From NCBI GenBank assembly GCA_963823075.1, contig CAWGKE010000023.1, positions 806,001 to 870,000 of the forward strand: DNA of 64,000 bases, in the 5' to 3' direction. The DNA is from UBA4732 sp963823075. Its GTDB lineage: Bacteria; Planctomycetota; Planctomycetia; Gemmatales; Gemmataceae. The number at the start of each line of letters is the position of its first letter. The stretch's first letter is position 1. Positions 33,113 to 42,319 of this stretch are shown piece by piece. The notes beneath the pieces are model-generated. The model was not told the origin of the DNA and ran no database searches. It saw nothing but the letters and a program-made list of their open reading frames with translations. A program made the translations under genes and the position numbers.

Positions 33113-33770
33113 GAACGGTGGAGGCCCCCACAGCCTCGGGCCGGCGCGCCCAGGCGACGCCGATCATGCTGTCGCGCGTCACCAGCGTCGCCAGCTCCTC
33201 CTCGCTCATGCCCTCGGTCCCCGCGGGGCGCATCGGCAGCACCAGGTAGCGCTTCTCGGCCGTGCTGTCGTGGACGCGCACCGTCACGTCCTCCGGCAGC
33301 GTCACGCCGAACTCGGCCAGCACCGAGCGCGGCTCGCGCACCGCCCGCGAACGGTAGTTCCGGCTCTTGTACCAGTCCGGCGGCAGGCCCAGCACCGGCC
33401 GCGGGTAGCACGAGCAGAGCGTGCAGACGATCAGGTTGTGGACCTGCGGCGTGTTCTCGATCACCACCAGCTGCACGCCTTCCATCGGGACGCCGAGTTC
33501 CTCGACCGCCTTGCTCCCGTCGGCCAGCAGCCGGGCCTTGTAGTCGGGATCGACCCAGGCGCGGGCGACGACGCGGGCGCCCAGGGCCGGCGTCTGGGAG
33601 TCGATGCGCTCCAGCGTGCGGCGCACGTCGTCGCCGGAGAAAACGCCCTTGGCGGTCAGCAGCTCGTACACCGCGCTCTCCAGCCGCTGGTAGTACGTCA
33701 TGTTGACGTCGCTGTCGGGCTGCTTGGGGTGCGGATGCGTGTGTTCGTGGTCGTGCATGGCGGCCTCCCT

Positions 33771-34055
33771 TCAGGTGGGTTCGAGCCAGTGCTGATAGAT
33801 TTCGACGTCCACCGTGTCGTCCGGCCGTCCAGCGTAATCGGGCCAAACGTCGCGTTGCAGGAAGCGGACGCGGTACAGGGCCAGCACCGGCTCGCCCCCA
33901 CGGCCGTAGGCCAGCTCCTCGGGGTTGCGATAGGCGCCGAGGACGCGCTCGACGACGCCGGATTTGCCGCGGACATAGAACGGCGTGCAGACGTGGCCCG
34001 GCGGGAAAGCCGTCCGCACGGACACGCGGTCGCCGGGAGCGAAATGCGCGCTCAC
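33771..34055 (-). CDS. Nitrile hydratase beta, C-terminal-half subunit
   Basis: A 94-residue protein, MSAHFAPGDRVSVRTAFPPG then HVCTPFYVRGKSGVVERVLG, the SH3-like C-terminal domain of nitrile hydratase beta (GD.V.V....P.GHTR.P.Y.RGK.G.I....G) standing alone as a gene. This corresponds to the alpha subunit of thiocyanate hydrolase or one small subunit of three-subunit nitrile hydratases. It overlaps the preceding gene by 4 bases (34052-34055) and the alpha-like subunit starts 12 bases downstream, so it is part of a tight operon. Confidence 0.85.
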   Translation of the reverse strand: MSAHFAPGDRVSVRTAFPPGHVCTPFYVRGKSGVVERVLGAYRNPEELAYGRGGEPVLALYRVRFLQRDVWPDYAGRPDDTVDVEIYQHWLEPT

Positions 34056-34363
34056 GGCTGTTTCTCCCGGGCTTCGATTTCCGCCAGCTTGCGACCCAGC
34101 TCGTCCACGGTGAAGACGCCTTTCTGGATCATGTTATTCGCAATAGACGCGATCCAGCGCTCGTAGTAGGTCAAGCGATCGTACTCCGCAGCGCCGAGCG
34201 ACTCGATGCCGCGGCGCAGCTCGTCCACGGTCATGACGCCGCGGCCCGGCTCGGCGAGAAGGAGCAACATGGCGTGCGTGCGCTTCTCCCACGGGGCGTA
34301 ATTGTGTTCGCTCAGGTCGAGGGGGCCAGCGGGCAGGCCGCCCATGTCGTGGTGTGCGCGCAT
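34052..34363 (-). CDS. Nitrile hydratase beta, N-terminal-half subunit
   Basis: A 103-residue protein beginning MRAHHDMGGLPAGPLDLSEH (the HDMGG opening of nitrile hydratase beta subunits), followed by APWEKRTHAMLLLL and RLTYYERWIASIANNMIQKG. It is the helical N-terminal half of the beta subunit encoded separately. It lies first in the three-gene set, with a GGAGGAACC ribosome-binding region before the ATG at 34363. The upstream gene is an unrelated DUF1697 protein 29 bases away. Confidence 0.85.
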   Translation of the reverse strand: MRAHHDMGGLPAGPLDLSEHNYAPWEKRTHAMLLLLAEPGRGVMTVDELRRGIESLGAAEYDRLTYYERWIASIANNMIQKGVFTVDELGRKLAEIEAREKQP

Positions 34364-34391
34364 CGGGTTCCTCCTCGGGGTGCGTGTTTGA

Positions 34392-34955
34392 TTATACGGG
34401 CGGGTACAGGGCGGCGAGTTTCCGAACCGTCGTCGCGTTTCGCATCGTCGAAGGCGTCGCGATCGTCTTCGCCACGACCGGCCAGGAAACCAGTGAGTCG
34501 GTGACCTTGCCGCGACAGAGCCAGTACAACTCGTGCCCATGTACTCGAAAGTCATCCATCGCAGTACGCAAGGACAGCAGCTTCCGGCCGGCCGCCTCGC
34601 CGGGGGCGTCGCGGAGAAAGCCGACATGGAGGGTGTGGCCAGTCGCTTCGACTTCCTCCGCCGCAAAGGGGCGGAAGGCCGCAATGGCTGCGAGGTCGGC
34701 CGGGGTGCGGACGAAGGTATCGACCGGGTAGCCGAGTGCGTCTTTGAGGTGGGCCTCGATCCGCTGCTCGATCCCGGCGGCGTCCGCGGCGGTCGTCTCG
34801 AAGATCACGTTGCCGCTGGCAATGAAGGTCGAAACGTTGGTGAGCTTTGCCGCCGTAAAGAGGTCGCGGAGATGGTCCATTTTGACGCGGCGATTGCCGA
34901 GGTTAATGCCGCGGAGAAAGGCGACGTATCGATGTATTGGGTTCCGTCGTGCCAT
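34392..34955 (-). CDS. DUF1697 family protein
   Basis: A 187-residue protein: RYVAFLRGINLGNRRVKMDH, LTNVSTFIASGNVIFETTAA and WPVVAKTIATPSTMRNATTV, all strong DUF1697 marks (RGIN(V/L)G, ASGNV.F, T.RN..T..KL). Function is unknown. The start at ATG 34955 (MARRNPIHRYVAF) was chosen because the upstream MRSPMRSGGGG is low-complexity. It lies in line with the hydratase genes 28 bases downstream and may be co-transcribed. Confidence 0.88.
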   Translation of the reverse strand: MARRNPIHRYVAFLRGINLGNRRVKMDHLRDLFTAAKLTNVSTFIASGNVIFETTAADAAGIEQRIEAHLKDALGYPVDTFVRTPADLAAIAAFRPFAAEEVEATGHTLHVGFLRDAPGEAAGRKLLSLRTAMDDFRVHGHELYWLCRGKVTDSLVSWPVVAKTIATPSTMRNATTVRKLAALYPPV

Positions 34956-35012
34956 GCCGCCTCCGCCGCTGCGCATGGGACTCCGCATGATCGCAGGCGC
35001 GCCGTCGCGAGT

Positions 35013-36125
35013 TCACACCACCGCGACCTTCACACAATGGATCGGCGGCAGCGAGTCATACAGGCACTCCCACTCCTCCCCGCCGTCGCGCCCGATCCAG
35101 AGTTGTCCCGTCGTCGTGCCGAAGTAGAGCGCGGGCGATTTGAGATCGTCGATGTCCATGCCGTCGCGCTGGACCGTGAAAAAGCTCTCCTTCTTCGGCA
35201 AGCCGCGGGCCAGCCGGTTCCAGGAGTCGCCGCCGTTCTCGCTGCGCCAGACCGCGGGGGCGCCGTCGGGGCAGGTGCGCGTCATCCCCGCCAGCGGCAT
35301 GACGTAGACCGTGTCGGCGTCGTGCGGATGCACCACGATCGGGAAGCCGAAGTCGGACGGCAGCCCCTTGGCGATCGAGCGCCACGTGCGGCCGTGGTCG
35401 TCGCTGCGCAACACGCCGATGTCCGGCCTCCGCCCCCCCGGCCCATCCCATTCGCCCCAGCCGCCGTGGTTCTGCATGTAGAGCCGGCCCGGCGCGTCCT
35501 TGTGGCCCGCGATCTTGTGGACGCACTGGCCGAATTCCGGGTAGGGGTCCGGCGTGAAGCCGGCGCCGACGCCCTTGTTCGCGGCCTGGAACGTCTCGCC
35601 GCCGTTCTCGCTCAGGTAGTGGCCGCCGGTCGAGATGCCGAGATGCACGCGCTTGCCGTCGCGGTAGATCGTGTGCATACAGAGTCCGCCGTTGCCGGGG
35701 TGCCACTTGCGGGCGTGCTCGTGGTTGCTGATGCCGGGGACCATTTCCCAGGAATCGCCGCCGTCGCGGCTACGGAAGAGCGACGCCGGCTCGACGCCGC
35801 ACCACAGGTCCTTCTTGGCGTCGCCGGCTTCGAGCGACCAGATGTTGGCGAGCGCCCGGCCGTCGTCCTTGGGGAAGGCCGGGGCGGACTTCGTCTCCTT
35901 GAACTTCTTGCCGAGGTCGGTCGAAACCAGGACCTTCATGCCGAAGAAGGCGTTGCAGCTGGAGGCGTAGAGGCGCGGCGCCCCGCGCGTGTCGATGAGC
36001 GCCGCGTAGACGGCCACGCCGGAGCCGAAAGGCCCGCGCAGCTCGAAGCGCTTCCGGCTTTTCGCCGCCTCCGCGACGAAGAGGCCCTTCTTGGTCCCGA
36101 TGCAGAGAACGACGCGCTCCGGCAT
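35013..36125 (-). CDS. BNR-repeat (sialidase/sortilin-fold) beta-propeller protein
   Basis: A 370-residue protein with repeated Asp-box-like strands: SRDGGDSWEMVPG, SENGGETFQAAN, RSDDHGRTWRSIAKGL, RSENGGDSWNRLARGL and GRDGGEEWECLYD. The beginning LCIGTKKGLFVAEA and the end SLPPIHCVKVAVV are typical of a bacterial family often annotated as exo-alpha-sialidase or glycosyl hydrolase, but no sialidase active-site Arg triad can be confirmed and no signal peptide is present. ATG 36125 has GGAGG 7 bases upstream; a TTG at 36131 would overlap the preceding stop. It is 2 bases after a MoaD-like gene. Confidence 0.85.
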   Translation of the reverse strand: MPERVVLCIGTKKGLFVAEAAKSRKRFELRGPFGSGVAVYAALIDTRGAPRLYASSCNAFFGMKVLVSTDLGKKFKETKSAPAFPKDDGRALANIWSLEAGDAKKDLWCGVEPASLFRSRDGGDSWEMVPGISNHEHARKWHPGNGGLCMHTIYRDGKRVHLGISTGGHYLSENGGETFQAANKGVGAGFTPDPYPEFGQCVHKIAGHKDAPGRLYMQNHGGWGEWDGPGGRRPDIGVLRSDDHGRTWRSIAKGLPSDFGFPIVVHPHDADTVYVMPLAGMTRTCPDGAPAVWRSENGGDSWNRLARGLPKKESFFTVQRDGMDIDDLKSPALYFGTTTGQLWIGRDGGEEWECLYDSLPPIHCVKVAVV

Positions 36126-36127
36126 GG

Positions 36128-36403
36128 TCAACCTCCTGAGACCGCGGGCAGAATCGTGATAATGTCGCCTGGAACGAGCGCCGTGTCCAGCCCTTCTCGG
36201 TCGCGCACGTGAGACATGTTCACGAACAGGTTCACGTGGCGGCGCACGGCCCCCGTCTCGTCGCAGACGCTGCGGTAGAGCGCCGCATGGCTGCGCTCGA
36301 TTTGCTCCAGGGCGGCGCGCACACTCGGGGCCGATAGGGATAGCTGTGAGGCGCCCTTACAAGAGGGGCGTAACACCGATGGTATATGGATCGTGATGGT
36401 CAC
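36128..36403 (-). CDS. MoaD/ThiS-family ubiquitin-like protein
   Basis: A 91-residue protein from GTG 36403: VTITIHIPSVLRPSCKGASQ, ending ALVPGDIITILPAVSGG. The C-terminal Gly-Gly preceded by a P.VSGG turn is the beta-grasp sulfur-carrier signature. Family members are adenylated and thiocarboxylated on the last Gly to donate sulfur. No E1-like or molybdopterin partner is adjacent; instead it is tightly coupled to the BNR-propeller gene (2-base gap). A role in molybdopterin synthesis is therefore not implied. Confidence 0.85.
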   Translation of the reverse strand: MTITIHIPSVLRPSCKGASQLSLSAPSVRAALEQIERSHAALYRSVCDETGAVRRHVNLFVNMSHVRDREGLDTALVPGDIITILPAVSGG

Positions 36404-36425
36404 GGCTTGGGGTCCATGGGATAAA

Positions 36426-36501
36426 AGCCTATCCCAAAACCACCGTCGATCATGACGATTCTCGTCAAATTGGTGATGTTTCGACGGTTTTGGGATAGGC
36501 T
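36426..36501. repeat. MITE-like element with terminal inverted repeats
   Basis: AGCCTATCCCAAAACC at 36426 and its complement GGTTTTGGGATAGGCT ending at 36501 bound a 76-base element; the inverted ends extend to ~21 bases apart from a 3-base insertion. The ends resemble those of IS5-group transposons. No transposase gene fits inside. Lower GC than the surroundings. Confidence 0.65.
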
Positions 36502-36613
36502 CTAACGTTGCGGGGCGCATGGGGAACCCACGGCAAGGCGTCGCCATCCTCATCTATCGACCTCGTGCCGTCCCTTCCATCAGAGAATCGCCGCTCGAAC
36601 GCCCCAAAGCGGT

Positions 36614-37843
36614 TTACCACTCATCCAACGCCGTCAGGGTCCGATCCACCTCCTCGGCCGTGTTATAGTGAGCCAGCCCCAGCCGCAGGAAGCCGCCGCA
36701 CTCCTCCTGCCCCAGCCGCTCCGACAGTTCCGCCGCGTACATGTTGCCGGCCCAAGAGTAGATTTCGCGAGCCGCCAACTGCTCCGCCATCTGCTGCGGC
36801 GTGCGGTCCTCCGCCGTCAGCGCCACGGTCGGCGCACGCCAGGCCAGCTGGTCCGGCTTGATAACGCCCCACACGCGGAAGCGCGGTCGTTCCGCCAGCC
36901 CTGCCAGCAGCCGCCGCGCCAGCCCGGATTCGTATTCCCGGATCGCGTTCATCGCCGACCGCAACCGCGCTCTTCGGTCGGCGCCGGCGGCCACCCCGAT
37001 CTCGGCGAGGTACTCGACGGCGGCGGCGACGCCGGCCAAGCCCTCGTGGTTCTGCGTGCCGGTCATCCAGCGGTCGGGCAGCGACTCCGGCGCCGGACGC
37101 ACCTTGTACGCCGGAAGCGTCTCCAGCAGCTCCGCCGGCCCCACAGGACGCCGATGTGCGGCCCGAAGAACTTGTACGCCGAACATGCCAGGAAGTCGCA
37201 GTCCCAATCCTGCACGTCGATCGGCCCGTGCGGCGCGTAATGGACGGCGTCGAGGAACACCAGGGTGCCGGCGTCATGAGCCATCTGGCAAATCGTCTTC
37301 ACGTCGTTGATCGTGCCGACGAGGTTGGACGCGCACGTCACGGCCAGCAACCGCACGCGCGGCGTCAGCTTCCGCCGCAGGTCGTCGAAGTCGAGCGTAC
37401 AGTCCTCTGGATGGACATCCAGGAAACTCGCCTCGGCGCCGGCGTCGCGCGCGGCCAGAACCCAGGGCCGGACGTTGGCGTCGTGGTCGAGCCGCGTGAC
37501 CAGCACCTCGTCGCCCGGTTTCAGCGTGCGGCCGAACGCCCGGCTGAGGTGAAACGTGAGGGTCGTCATGTTCGCGCCGAAAACGATCTCGTTCGGGAGA
37601 CGGCGCGTAGAGCAGGTCGGCGATAGCCTCATGGGCGGAGTGCACGACGGCGTCGGACTCGCGGCTGGTGGTGAAGGCGCCGCCGTGATTGGCGTTGCAG
37701 GTGCTCAGATAGCGGACCATCGCGTCCATGACGCGCTGTGGGACCTGCGTGCCGCCGGGGCCGTCGAGGTAAATGGGGACGCGGCCGTTGACGGTGCGCC
37801 GGAGCGCGGGGAACTGGCGGCGGAGAGGGGTCGGGTCGAGCAT
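36614..37843 (-). CDS. Cysteine desulfurase-like aminotransferase class V (two frameshifts)
   Basis: Reconstructed from three frames: MLDPTPLRRQFPALRRTVNG with YLDGPGGTQVPQRVMDAM and NANHGGAFTTSRESD; then PNEIVFGANMTTLTFHLSRA, VTRLDHDANVRPW, and the PLP-lysine segment CSAYKFFGPHIGVLWG; then GPAELLETLPAYKVRPAPES, DRWMTGTQNHEGLAG, ending DRTLTALDEW. It belongs to the cysteine desulfurase-like family (TIGR01976-like), about 405 residues. Frame changes lie near 37600 and 37145. Both halves are well conserved, so sequence error is more likely than decay. No SufU or IscU partner is adjacent. The substrate is unproven. Confidence 0.8.
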
Positions 37844-37928
37844 GAGACACCGTGGGAAGGAGCGGGCAGCGGATCGGAATCCACTGCCCGCGGTTACTTC
37901 CCTCTTTCTTACGGTTTAGGCTCCGCGC

Positions 37929-40025
37929 CTACAGTCCGCCTTGCTCGTCCAAGATGCCTTTGAGCCACTCCGTCGCATCCCCGTCCGCATGGCACCGGAT
38001 GCGGATCGAGGCCCCCTCGCGCTTCAGCTCCGGCTTTTCGACCAGCGCCTTGAGGAGCGAACCCGACGCGTTGTCCGGGGATGTCGCCAGCGCGGTGCGC
38101 GCGCCGAGAGCCAGCCGTCGATGGCCTTCTCCGCCTTCTCCGCCGCTTCTTCGCTGTCGAAGTGGGCGGACGCGCCGCATACGAAGGCATCGTCGCCGCT
38201 AAAGCCGACCACCAGCCAGGCCGTATGATCCTGGAACAGGGCGACGTGCGGCTCCGGCTTGTCCCGCGCGCCGAGTTCGCGGGCCCAGGCGCCGTTGCGG
38301 TTGTCGAACACCACCGCGGCCAGTCCCCGCTCGACGCGCCGGAAATCGGCGGCCCAGGCAGGGGCGGACCCGTCTAGCCGCTTGCCGATCCGTTCCGGCG
38401 TGTCGAACACGATCGTCCGCCGATCCGGCACGTAGCAGCACATTTTCATGCCACGAGATATTGAGAGAAGCGGCCCGTCCGTCGGCAGCTGATAGAGGAC
38501 GCGGTCGCCGGATCGCTCCTCCTTCACTCCGGGCAGCAATGCCTTGATCTCCGCCGCCCAGTCGAAGTCCTTCGTCGTGCGGATCATCAGCGGCTCCCCG
38601 ACCATCAGCGCGGTTTGCCCTTGCTTGGCCTTCGGGTCCGTCTTGATGCTAATACCCATCGTAACCTGCGCGATGTCGCCGACCGACGGGCCGAAGGCCC
38701 GCGGCATCCCGAATCCTTTGCAGGCTTCGGCAAGTGCCTTGTCCGCGGCCTCGGCATAATGCTTCAGCCGGGACCGGCTCAGCACCGCCGACGGCCGGAA
38801 GCAGACGACGCCCATCGCGTCGGGCGGCATGCAGGAGATGTCGAACGGCTCCGGCTCCGGCGCCGCGGCCTTCTCCTCGACCGTACCGCCGTCAACGAAG
38901 GTGACGACCGAGGGCGGCACGGCCGCCTCGCCGGCCTTCTGGGCGGGGCAGCGCAGGGCAGAGACGCCGATCACGGCGGCGGCCAGCAGTGTGGCAACGC
39001 AGGCCAGACCCCATCGGGGGGCCGACGCACCAAAACGATCATCCTTGATCTTCAGCATCCGAATCCTCCTCATCAACATTCCGCGGGAAAAGAGCGGGTT
39101 GGCCGGCCAACCCGCCGGACGACGATCGCTGAGCCGCAGCGCCAGCCGGGCCAGTCCGCGCAGGTAGGCATCGCGCCCGCCAGCCAGCGGGGCGGCGAGG
39201 CCGTCGGCCGCCAATTCCTGTTGCAGCCGGAGCCGGCCGGCCAGCCAGTACAGCAGCGGGTGGTAGAAGTGCAGGGCGAGGCCGAGCCGGGCCAGCAGGC
39301 CGAGCAGGTAGTCGGAGCGGCGGACGTGGGCCAGCTCGTGGGCCAGCGCGGCGCGAGCTGGTCCGCGCCCCAGTCGCGCCAGTCGGCCGGCAGCAGTACG
39401 ACGGGACGCAGCCAGCCGGCCGCGGCGGGCGCCCCGAGACCGGGACATTCCCGCAGCTCCACCGGCCCGCGGCAATCTATTTCCTCTCGTAATTGTCGCA
39501 TCCAGTCAAGAACGGGTTCGTCAAGGACCAGCCGGCTGCGGCGGCGCAGGTCGGACACGGCCCACAGGCCGCCGCCGAGGCGCAGCAGGCCGAACGCGGC
39601 GCCGGCCAGGAAGAGGATCGCCGCAATCGCCCATCCGCTTTGGGATCGATCTGCGAACGGGGCGACCGCGCGGGCCGCGCCGTCCCAGGTGAGCCGCGCG
39701 AAACCCACCGGCCAGGACGGGCCGCTCGTCGGCGCCCCCGCGCGTCGCCTCCCGCCGCGGAAGGCGGCTCGGCCGCGGCAGGCGCATCGACTCGCGCCGC
39801 TTGCGGCGGGGCGACCGGGACCGGCGCCCGCCAGTCCCACCACGCGGGCAGGGGGCACAGCGCCAGGAGCATCAGGACGACGGCGCCGCCCAGGGCCCCC
39901 GCCGCGACAGCCGCACCGGCCGCCGGACGCCGTCGCGCCGCGAACGGGTACACGGCCGCCGCCGCCAGCGCCAGCAGCGTGGCCTGGAGCGCCGACCACA
40001 CCAGCAGAGTTCCCAGATCGTTCAT
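37929..40025 (-). CDS. M56-family (BlaR1-like) membrane metallopeptidase (about three frameshifts)
   Basis: Starts MNDLGTLLVWSALQATLLAL with several membrane helices (AAGALGGAVVLMLLALCPL, GWAIAAILFLAGAAFGLLRL), then GAPAAAGWLRPVVLLPADW and the zinc site AALAHELAHVRRSDYL (HExxH). A further helix (LACVATLLAAAVIGVSAL) precedes a ~350-residue C-terminal domain with DISCMPPDAMGVVCFRPSAV, ending LKGILDEQGGL. Frame changes lie near 39740, 39355 and 38100. M56 peptidases paired with BlaI repressors sense external signals and cleave the repressor. The gene overlaps blaI by 4 bases (40022-40025). The large C-terminal domain is not a penicillin-binding sensor, so the signal is unknown. Confidence 0.8.
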
Positions 40026-40405
40026 TGGTCCTGCTCCTTCAGGATGTCTTCGAGGACGGCCCGCTCCTTGGCGGTGAGCTTGCGCTGCTCCACCAGCCGG
40101 ACCAGCAACTGCTCGCGCGAGCCGCGGAACACCCGCCGCAACACGTCGCTCAATAAGCGCCCGGACACCTCCTCATACGACCGCGCCGCGACGTAACGGA
40201 ACGGCCGCTCTCCGTTCGTCGGGCGCAGAAAACCCTTCTCATGCAGGATGCGCACCAGCGTGGCGACCGTGGTGTAGGCTCGGTCCACGCCAGCCGCGGC
40301 CAGGCGGTCGCGCGCCTCGGCGGCCGTTGCCTCGCCGTGGCGCCAGAAGACGTGCATCACCTCCAGCTCCCGTTCCGTCAGGTCCTTCGCCGGCGGCCGC
40401 GCCAT
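40022..40405 (-). CDS. BlaI/MecI/CopY-family transcriptional repressor
   Basis: A 127-residue winged-helix repressor: LTERELEVMHVFWRHGEATA, then YTTVATLVRILHEKGFLRPT, and a C-terminal dimerisation part with LVRLVEQRKLTAKERAVLED. It is translationally coupled to the M56 peptidase (ATGA overlap), making a BlaI-BlaR1-type sensor unit. A strong CGGAGG lies 7 bases before the ATG at 40405. A short dyad (40435-40450) upstream is the probable operator, implying autorepression. Confidence 0.92.
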   Translation of the reverse strand: MARPPAKDLTERELEVMHVFWRHGEATAAEARDRLAAAGVDRAYTTVATLVRILHEKGFLRPTNGERPFRYVAARSYEEVSGRLLSDVLRRVFRGSREQLLVRLVEQRKLTAKERAVLEDILKEQDQ

Positions 40406-40434
40406 GGAAACCTCCGTGATGTTGGGTTCATCAA

Positions 40435-40450
40435 ATTTGGTTTCCCAAAT
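40435..40450. promoter_or_regulatory. Probable BlaI operator upstream of the blaI-M56 operon
   Basis: The dyad ATTTGG-TTTC-CCAAAT lies about 30 bases before the repressor start, in an AT-rich pocket that also carries TATATTT. BlaI-family repressors bind short AT-containing dyads at their own promoters. The adjacent divergent MetE-like gene could also be influenced. Confidence 0.5.
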
Positions 40451-40529
40451 ATAGCCGCATCGGCCGTCCTGTCAACGCGACTTCCGGCCGGCGATGGCCG
40501 GGGCGGAGGGGCGCGCCTACACTGCCCCC

Positions 40530-41573
40530 ATGACGACGCTCCCGTTGCTCCCCGCGACCGTGATCGGCAGCTGGTCGTTCCCCGGCTGGTACGCCAAGTT
40601 CTGCGACGACGCCGCCCGGCAGCCGGACCTGTTCGGCGCCGACGACCGGGACGAGGCCGTGCGCGACGCCGTCCGCCTGGCGGTGGACGACCAGCTCCAG
40701 GCCGGCGCGGACCTCATCACCGACGGCGAGATGCAGCGCGTCGATTTCAACCTCGGCTTCTACGACCACCTGGCCGGCCTCAAGCCGCTGCCGCCCGTCC
40801 GCCGCCTTGGCCCGCCGGCCCACGACCAGCGCAGCCGTTATCTCTGCATCGCCCCGCTGGAGGCGCCGCACGGCCTGGGGATCGTCGAGGAATACCGCCG
40901 ACTGCACGCGCTGACCGACGCCCCGATCAAAATGCCGGTCCCCGGCCCGTTCACGCTGGCCGGCTGCATCGATGGCGGCGAGGTCTACCGCGACCGCCGG
41001 GCCGTCGCCGAGGCGCTTCTGCCGATCGTCAACCGCGAGCTGCGGGCGCTGGAACGGGTCGGCGTCGAGTTCCTCCAGCTGGACGAACCGAGCTTCGCCT
41101 GTCGGCCGGACAAGCCGGAGGAGTTCCTCGATCTGATCGCGCGCACCGTCGAGGGCGTGACGGTTTTTACGAGTTTGCACATGTGTTTTGGAAACTATCG
41201 GGGCCGCGCGGTGGGGCGCCGCAGCTATCGGCCGCTGTTCCCGCACCTGGCGCGGGCGGCGGTGAAGCAGCTGGCGCTGGAGTTCGCCAGCCGCGAAATG
41301 GCGGAGATCGAGCTGGCCGCGGAGATCAAGCCGCCGATGGGCCTGGCGGTCGGCCTGGTGGACGTGAAGAACACCTGGATCGAGCCGGCGGAGCTGGTCG
41401 CCGAGCGGCTGCGGACGGTGCTGCGCTTCATCGACGCCGAGCGCGTCCACGTCACGCCGGACTGCGGCTTCTCGCAGACGGCGCGGTACGTCGCCGTGCG
41501 TAAGCTGGCGGCGATGGTGGAGGGCGTGCGCGTGGTGCGCGAGGAGATCGAACCGGACATCAGGAGGGCGTGA
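40530..41573 (+). CDS. MetE-like cobalamin-independent methionine synthase family protein
   Basis: A 347-residue TIM-barrel protein corresponding to the C-terminal catalytic half of MetE. It begins LPATVIGSWSFPGWYAKF, has DLITDGEMQRVDF, MPVPGPFTLAG, FLQLDEPSFACRPDKPE and the zinc-ligand segment FTSLHMCFGNYRG (His-x-Cys), and ends with HVTPDCGFSQTARYVAVRKL (third Cys). Such short 'core-MetE' enzymes may use methylcorrinoid or other methyl donors instead of folate. ATG 40530 was preferred to 40494 by homology. It overlaps the thioesterase start by one base. Confidence 0.85.
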   Translation: MTTLPLLPATVIGSWSFPGWYAKFCDDAARQPDLFGADDRDEAVRDAVRLAVDDQLQAGADLITDGEMQRVDFNLGFYDHLAGLKPLPPVRRLGPPAHDQRSRYLCIAPLEAPHGLGIVEEYRRLHALTDAPIKMPVPGPFTLAGCIDGGEVYRDRRAVAEALLPIVNRELRALERVGVEFLQLDEPSFACRPDKPEEFLDLIARTVEGVTVFTSLHMCFGNYRGRAVGRRSYRPLFPHLARAAVKQLALEFASREMAEIELAAEIKPPMGLAVGLVDVKNTWIEPAELVAERLRTVLRFIDAERVHVTPDCGFSQTARYVAVRKLAAMVEGVRVVREEIEPDIRRA

Positions 41574-41962
41574 TGTCGGAATCCTATCTCGCCATCCAGG
41601 TCCTCATGATGCCGCGCGACGTGAACCCCAACGGGGCGATCTTTGGCGGCGTCATCCTCAGCTACATCGACCAGGCCGGCGCGGTCGGTGCCCGCCGCGA
41701 GGTGGTGCAAGGGGGCGGCGCGCCGCCGATGCTGGCGACGGTGGCGCTGAACCGCGTCGAGTTCAAGCGGCCGGTGCTGGTCGGCGACGTGGTGCGCTTC
41801 TGGACGCGAAAGGAGCGGATCGGCCGCACGTCGATCACGATGCAGGTGAGCGTGGAGGCGGAGCGCGGCACGGAAACGCTGCACGTCACGGAGGCGGAGG
41901 TGGTGTACGTCGGGCTGGACCCGGTCGGGCCGGAACGGCGGCCGAAGCCGCTGCTGGGGTGA
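41573..41962 (+). CDS. Acyl-CoA thioesterase, hotdog fold (YciA-like)
   Basis: A 129-residue hotdog protein: AIQVLMMPRDVNPNGAIFGG, VILSYIDQAGAVGAR and VEFKRPVLVGDVVRFWTR, matching YciA/BACH-type thioesterases, which hydrolyse acyl-CoAs. The catalytic Asp is probably in SYIDQAG. It lacks the second hotdog domain, so it should act as an oligomer. The start overlaps the MetE-like stop by one base (TGATG), indicating coupling; a functional link is not obvious. Confidence 0.88.
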   Translation: MSESYLAIQVLMMPRDVNPNGAIFGGVILSYIDQAGAVGARREVVQGGGAPPMLATVALNRVEFKRPVLVGDVVRFWTRKERIGRTSITMQVSVEAERGTETLHVTEAEVVYVGLDPVGPERRPKPLLG

Positions 41963-41988
41963 GTCGCTCCTCCCTCGCCCTACCCCTC

Positions 41989-42222
41989 CTAATGCGGCCG
42001 GCGACGGCGGGAGGCGGAAGGCCTGTATTCCAACTCGGTCACCAGGAGCAGGTCCATGACGTGGACGGCATTGTTGTACCAGACAGCGAAGGTTCGTCCA
42101 TTCGGGAAGGCCTGGATGCACTCGCGCGACGGCACTGGGACCTCTCGGCCATCGGCGAGGTGAATGACGAAATGCTGGAACGGCTTGGCCTCGTAAGCGT
42201 TTCGGATCTGTTCGAGCGTCAT
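41989..42222 (-). CDS. Small conserved planctomycete protein
   Basis: A 77-residue protein: MTLEQIRNAYEAKPFQHFVI, HLADGREVPVPSRECIQAFP and AVHVMDLLLVTELEY. It belongs with a small planctomycete family (KPF.PF.IHLADGR...D.LLVT.LE) of unknown function; a distant relative is encoded at 43881-44132. The C-terminal SASRRRRPH is basic. It is convergent with the thioesterase and divergent from the isomerase-like gene. Confidence 0.65.
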   Translation of the reverse strand: MTLEQIRNAYEAKPFQHFVIHLADGREVPVPSRECIQAFPNGRTFAVWYNNAVHVMDLLLVTELEYRPSASRRRRPH

Positions 42223-42319
42223 GAGAAGTTCTCGGGGGCCGTAGCCGGTCGGTGGACCATCAACGCCGGCTTCCTCCATTATACAAGCGACACACCCCCG
42301 TAGGCTGGAGATAAACATC

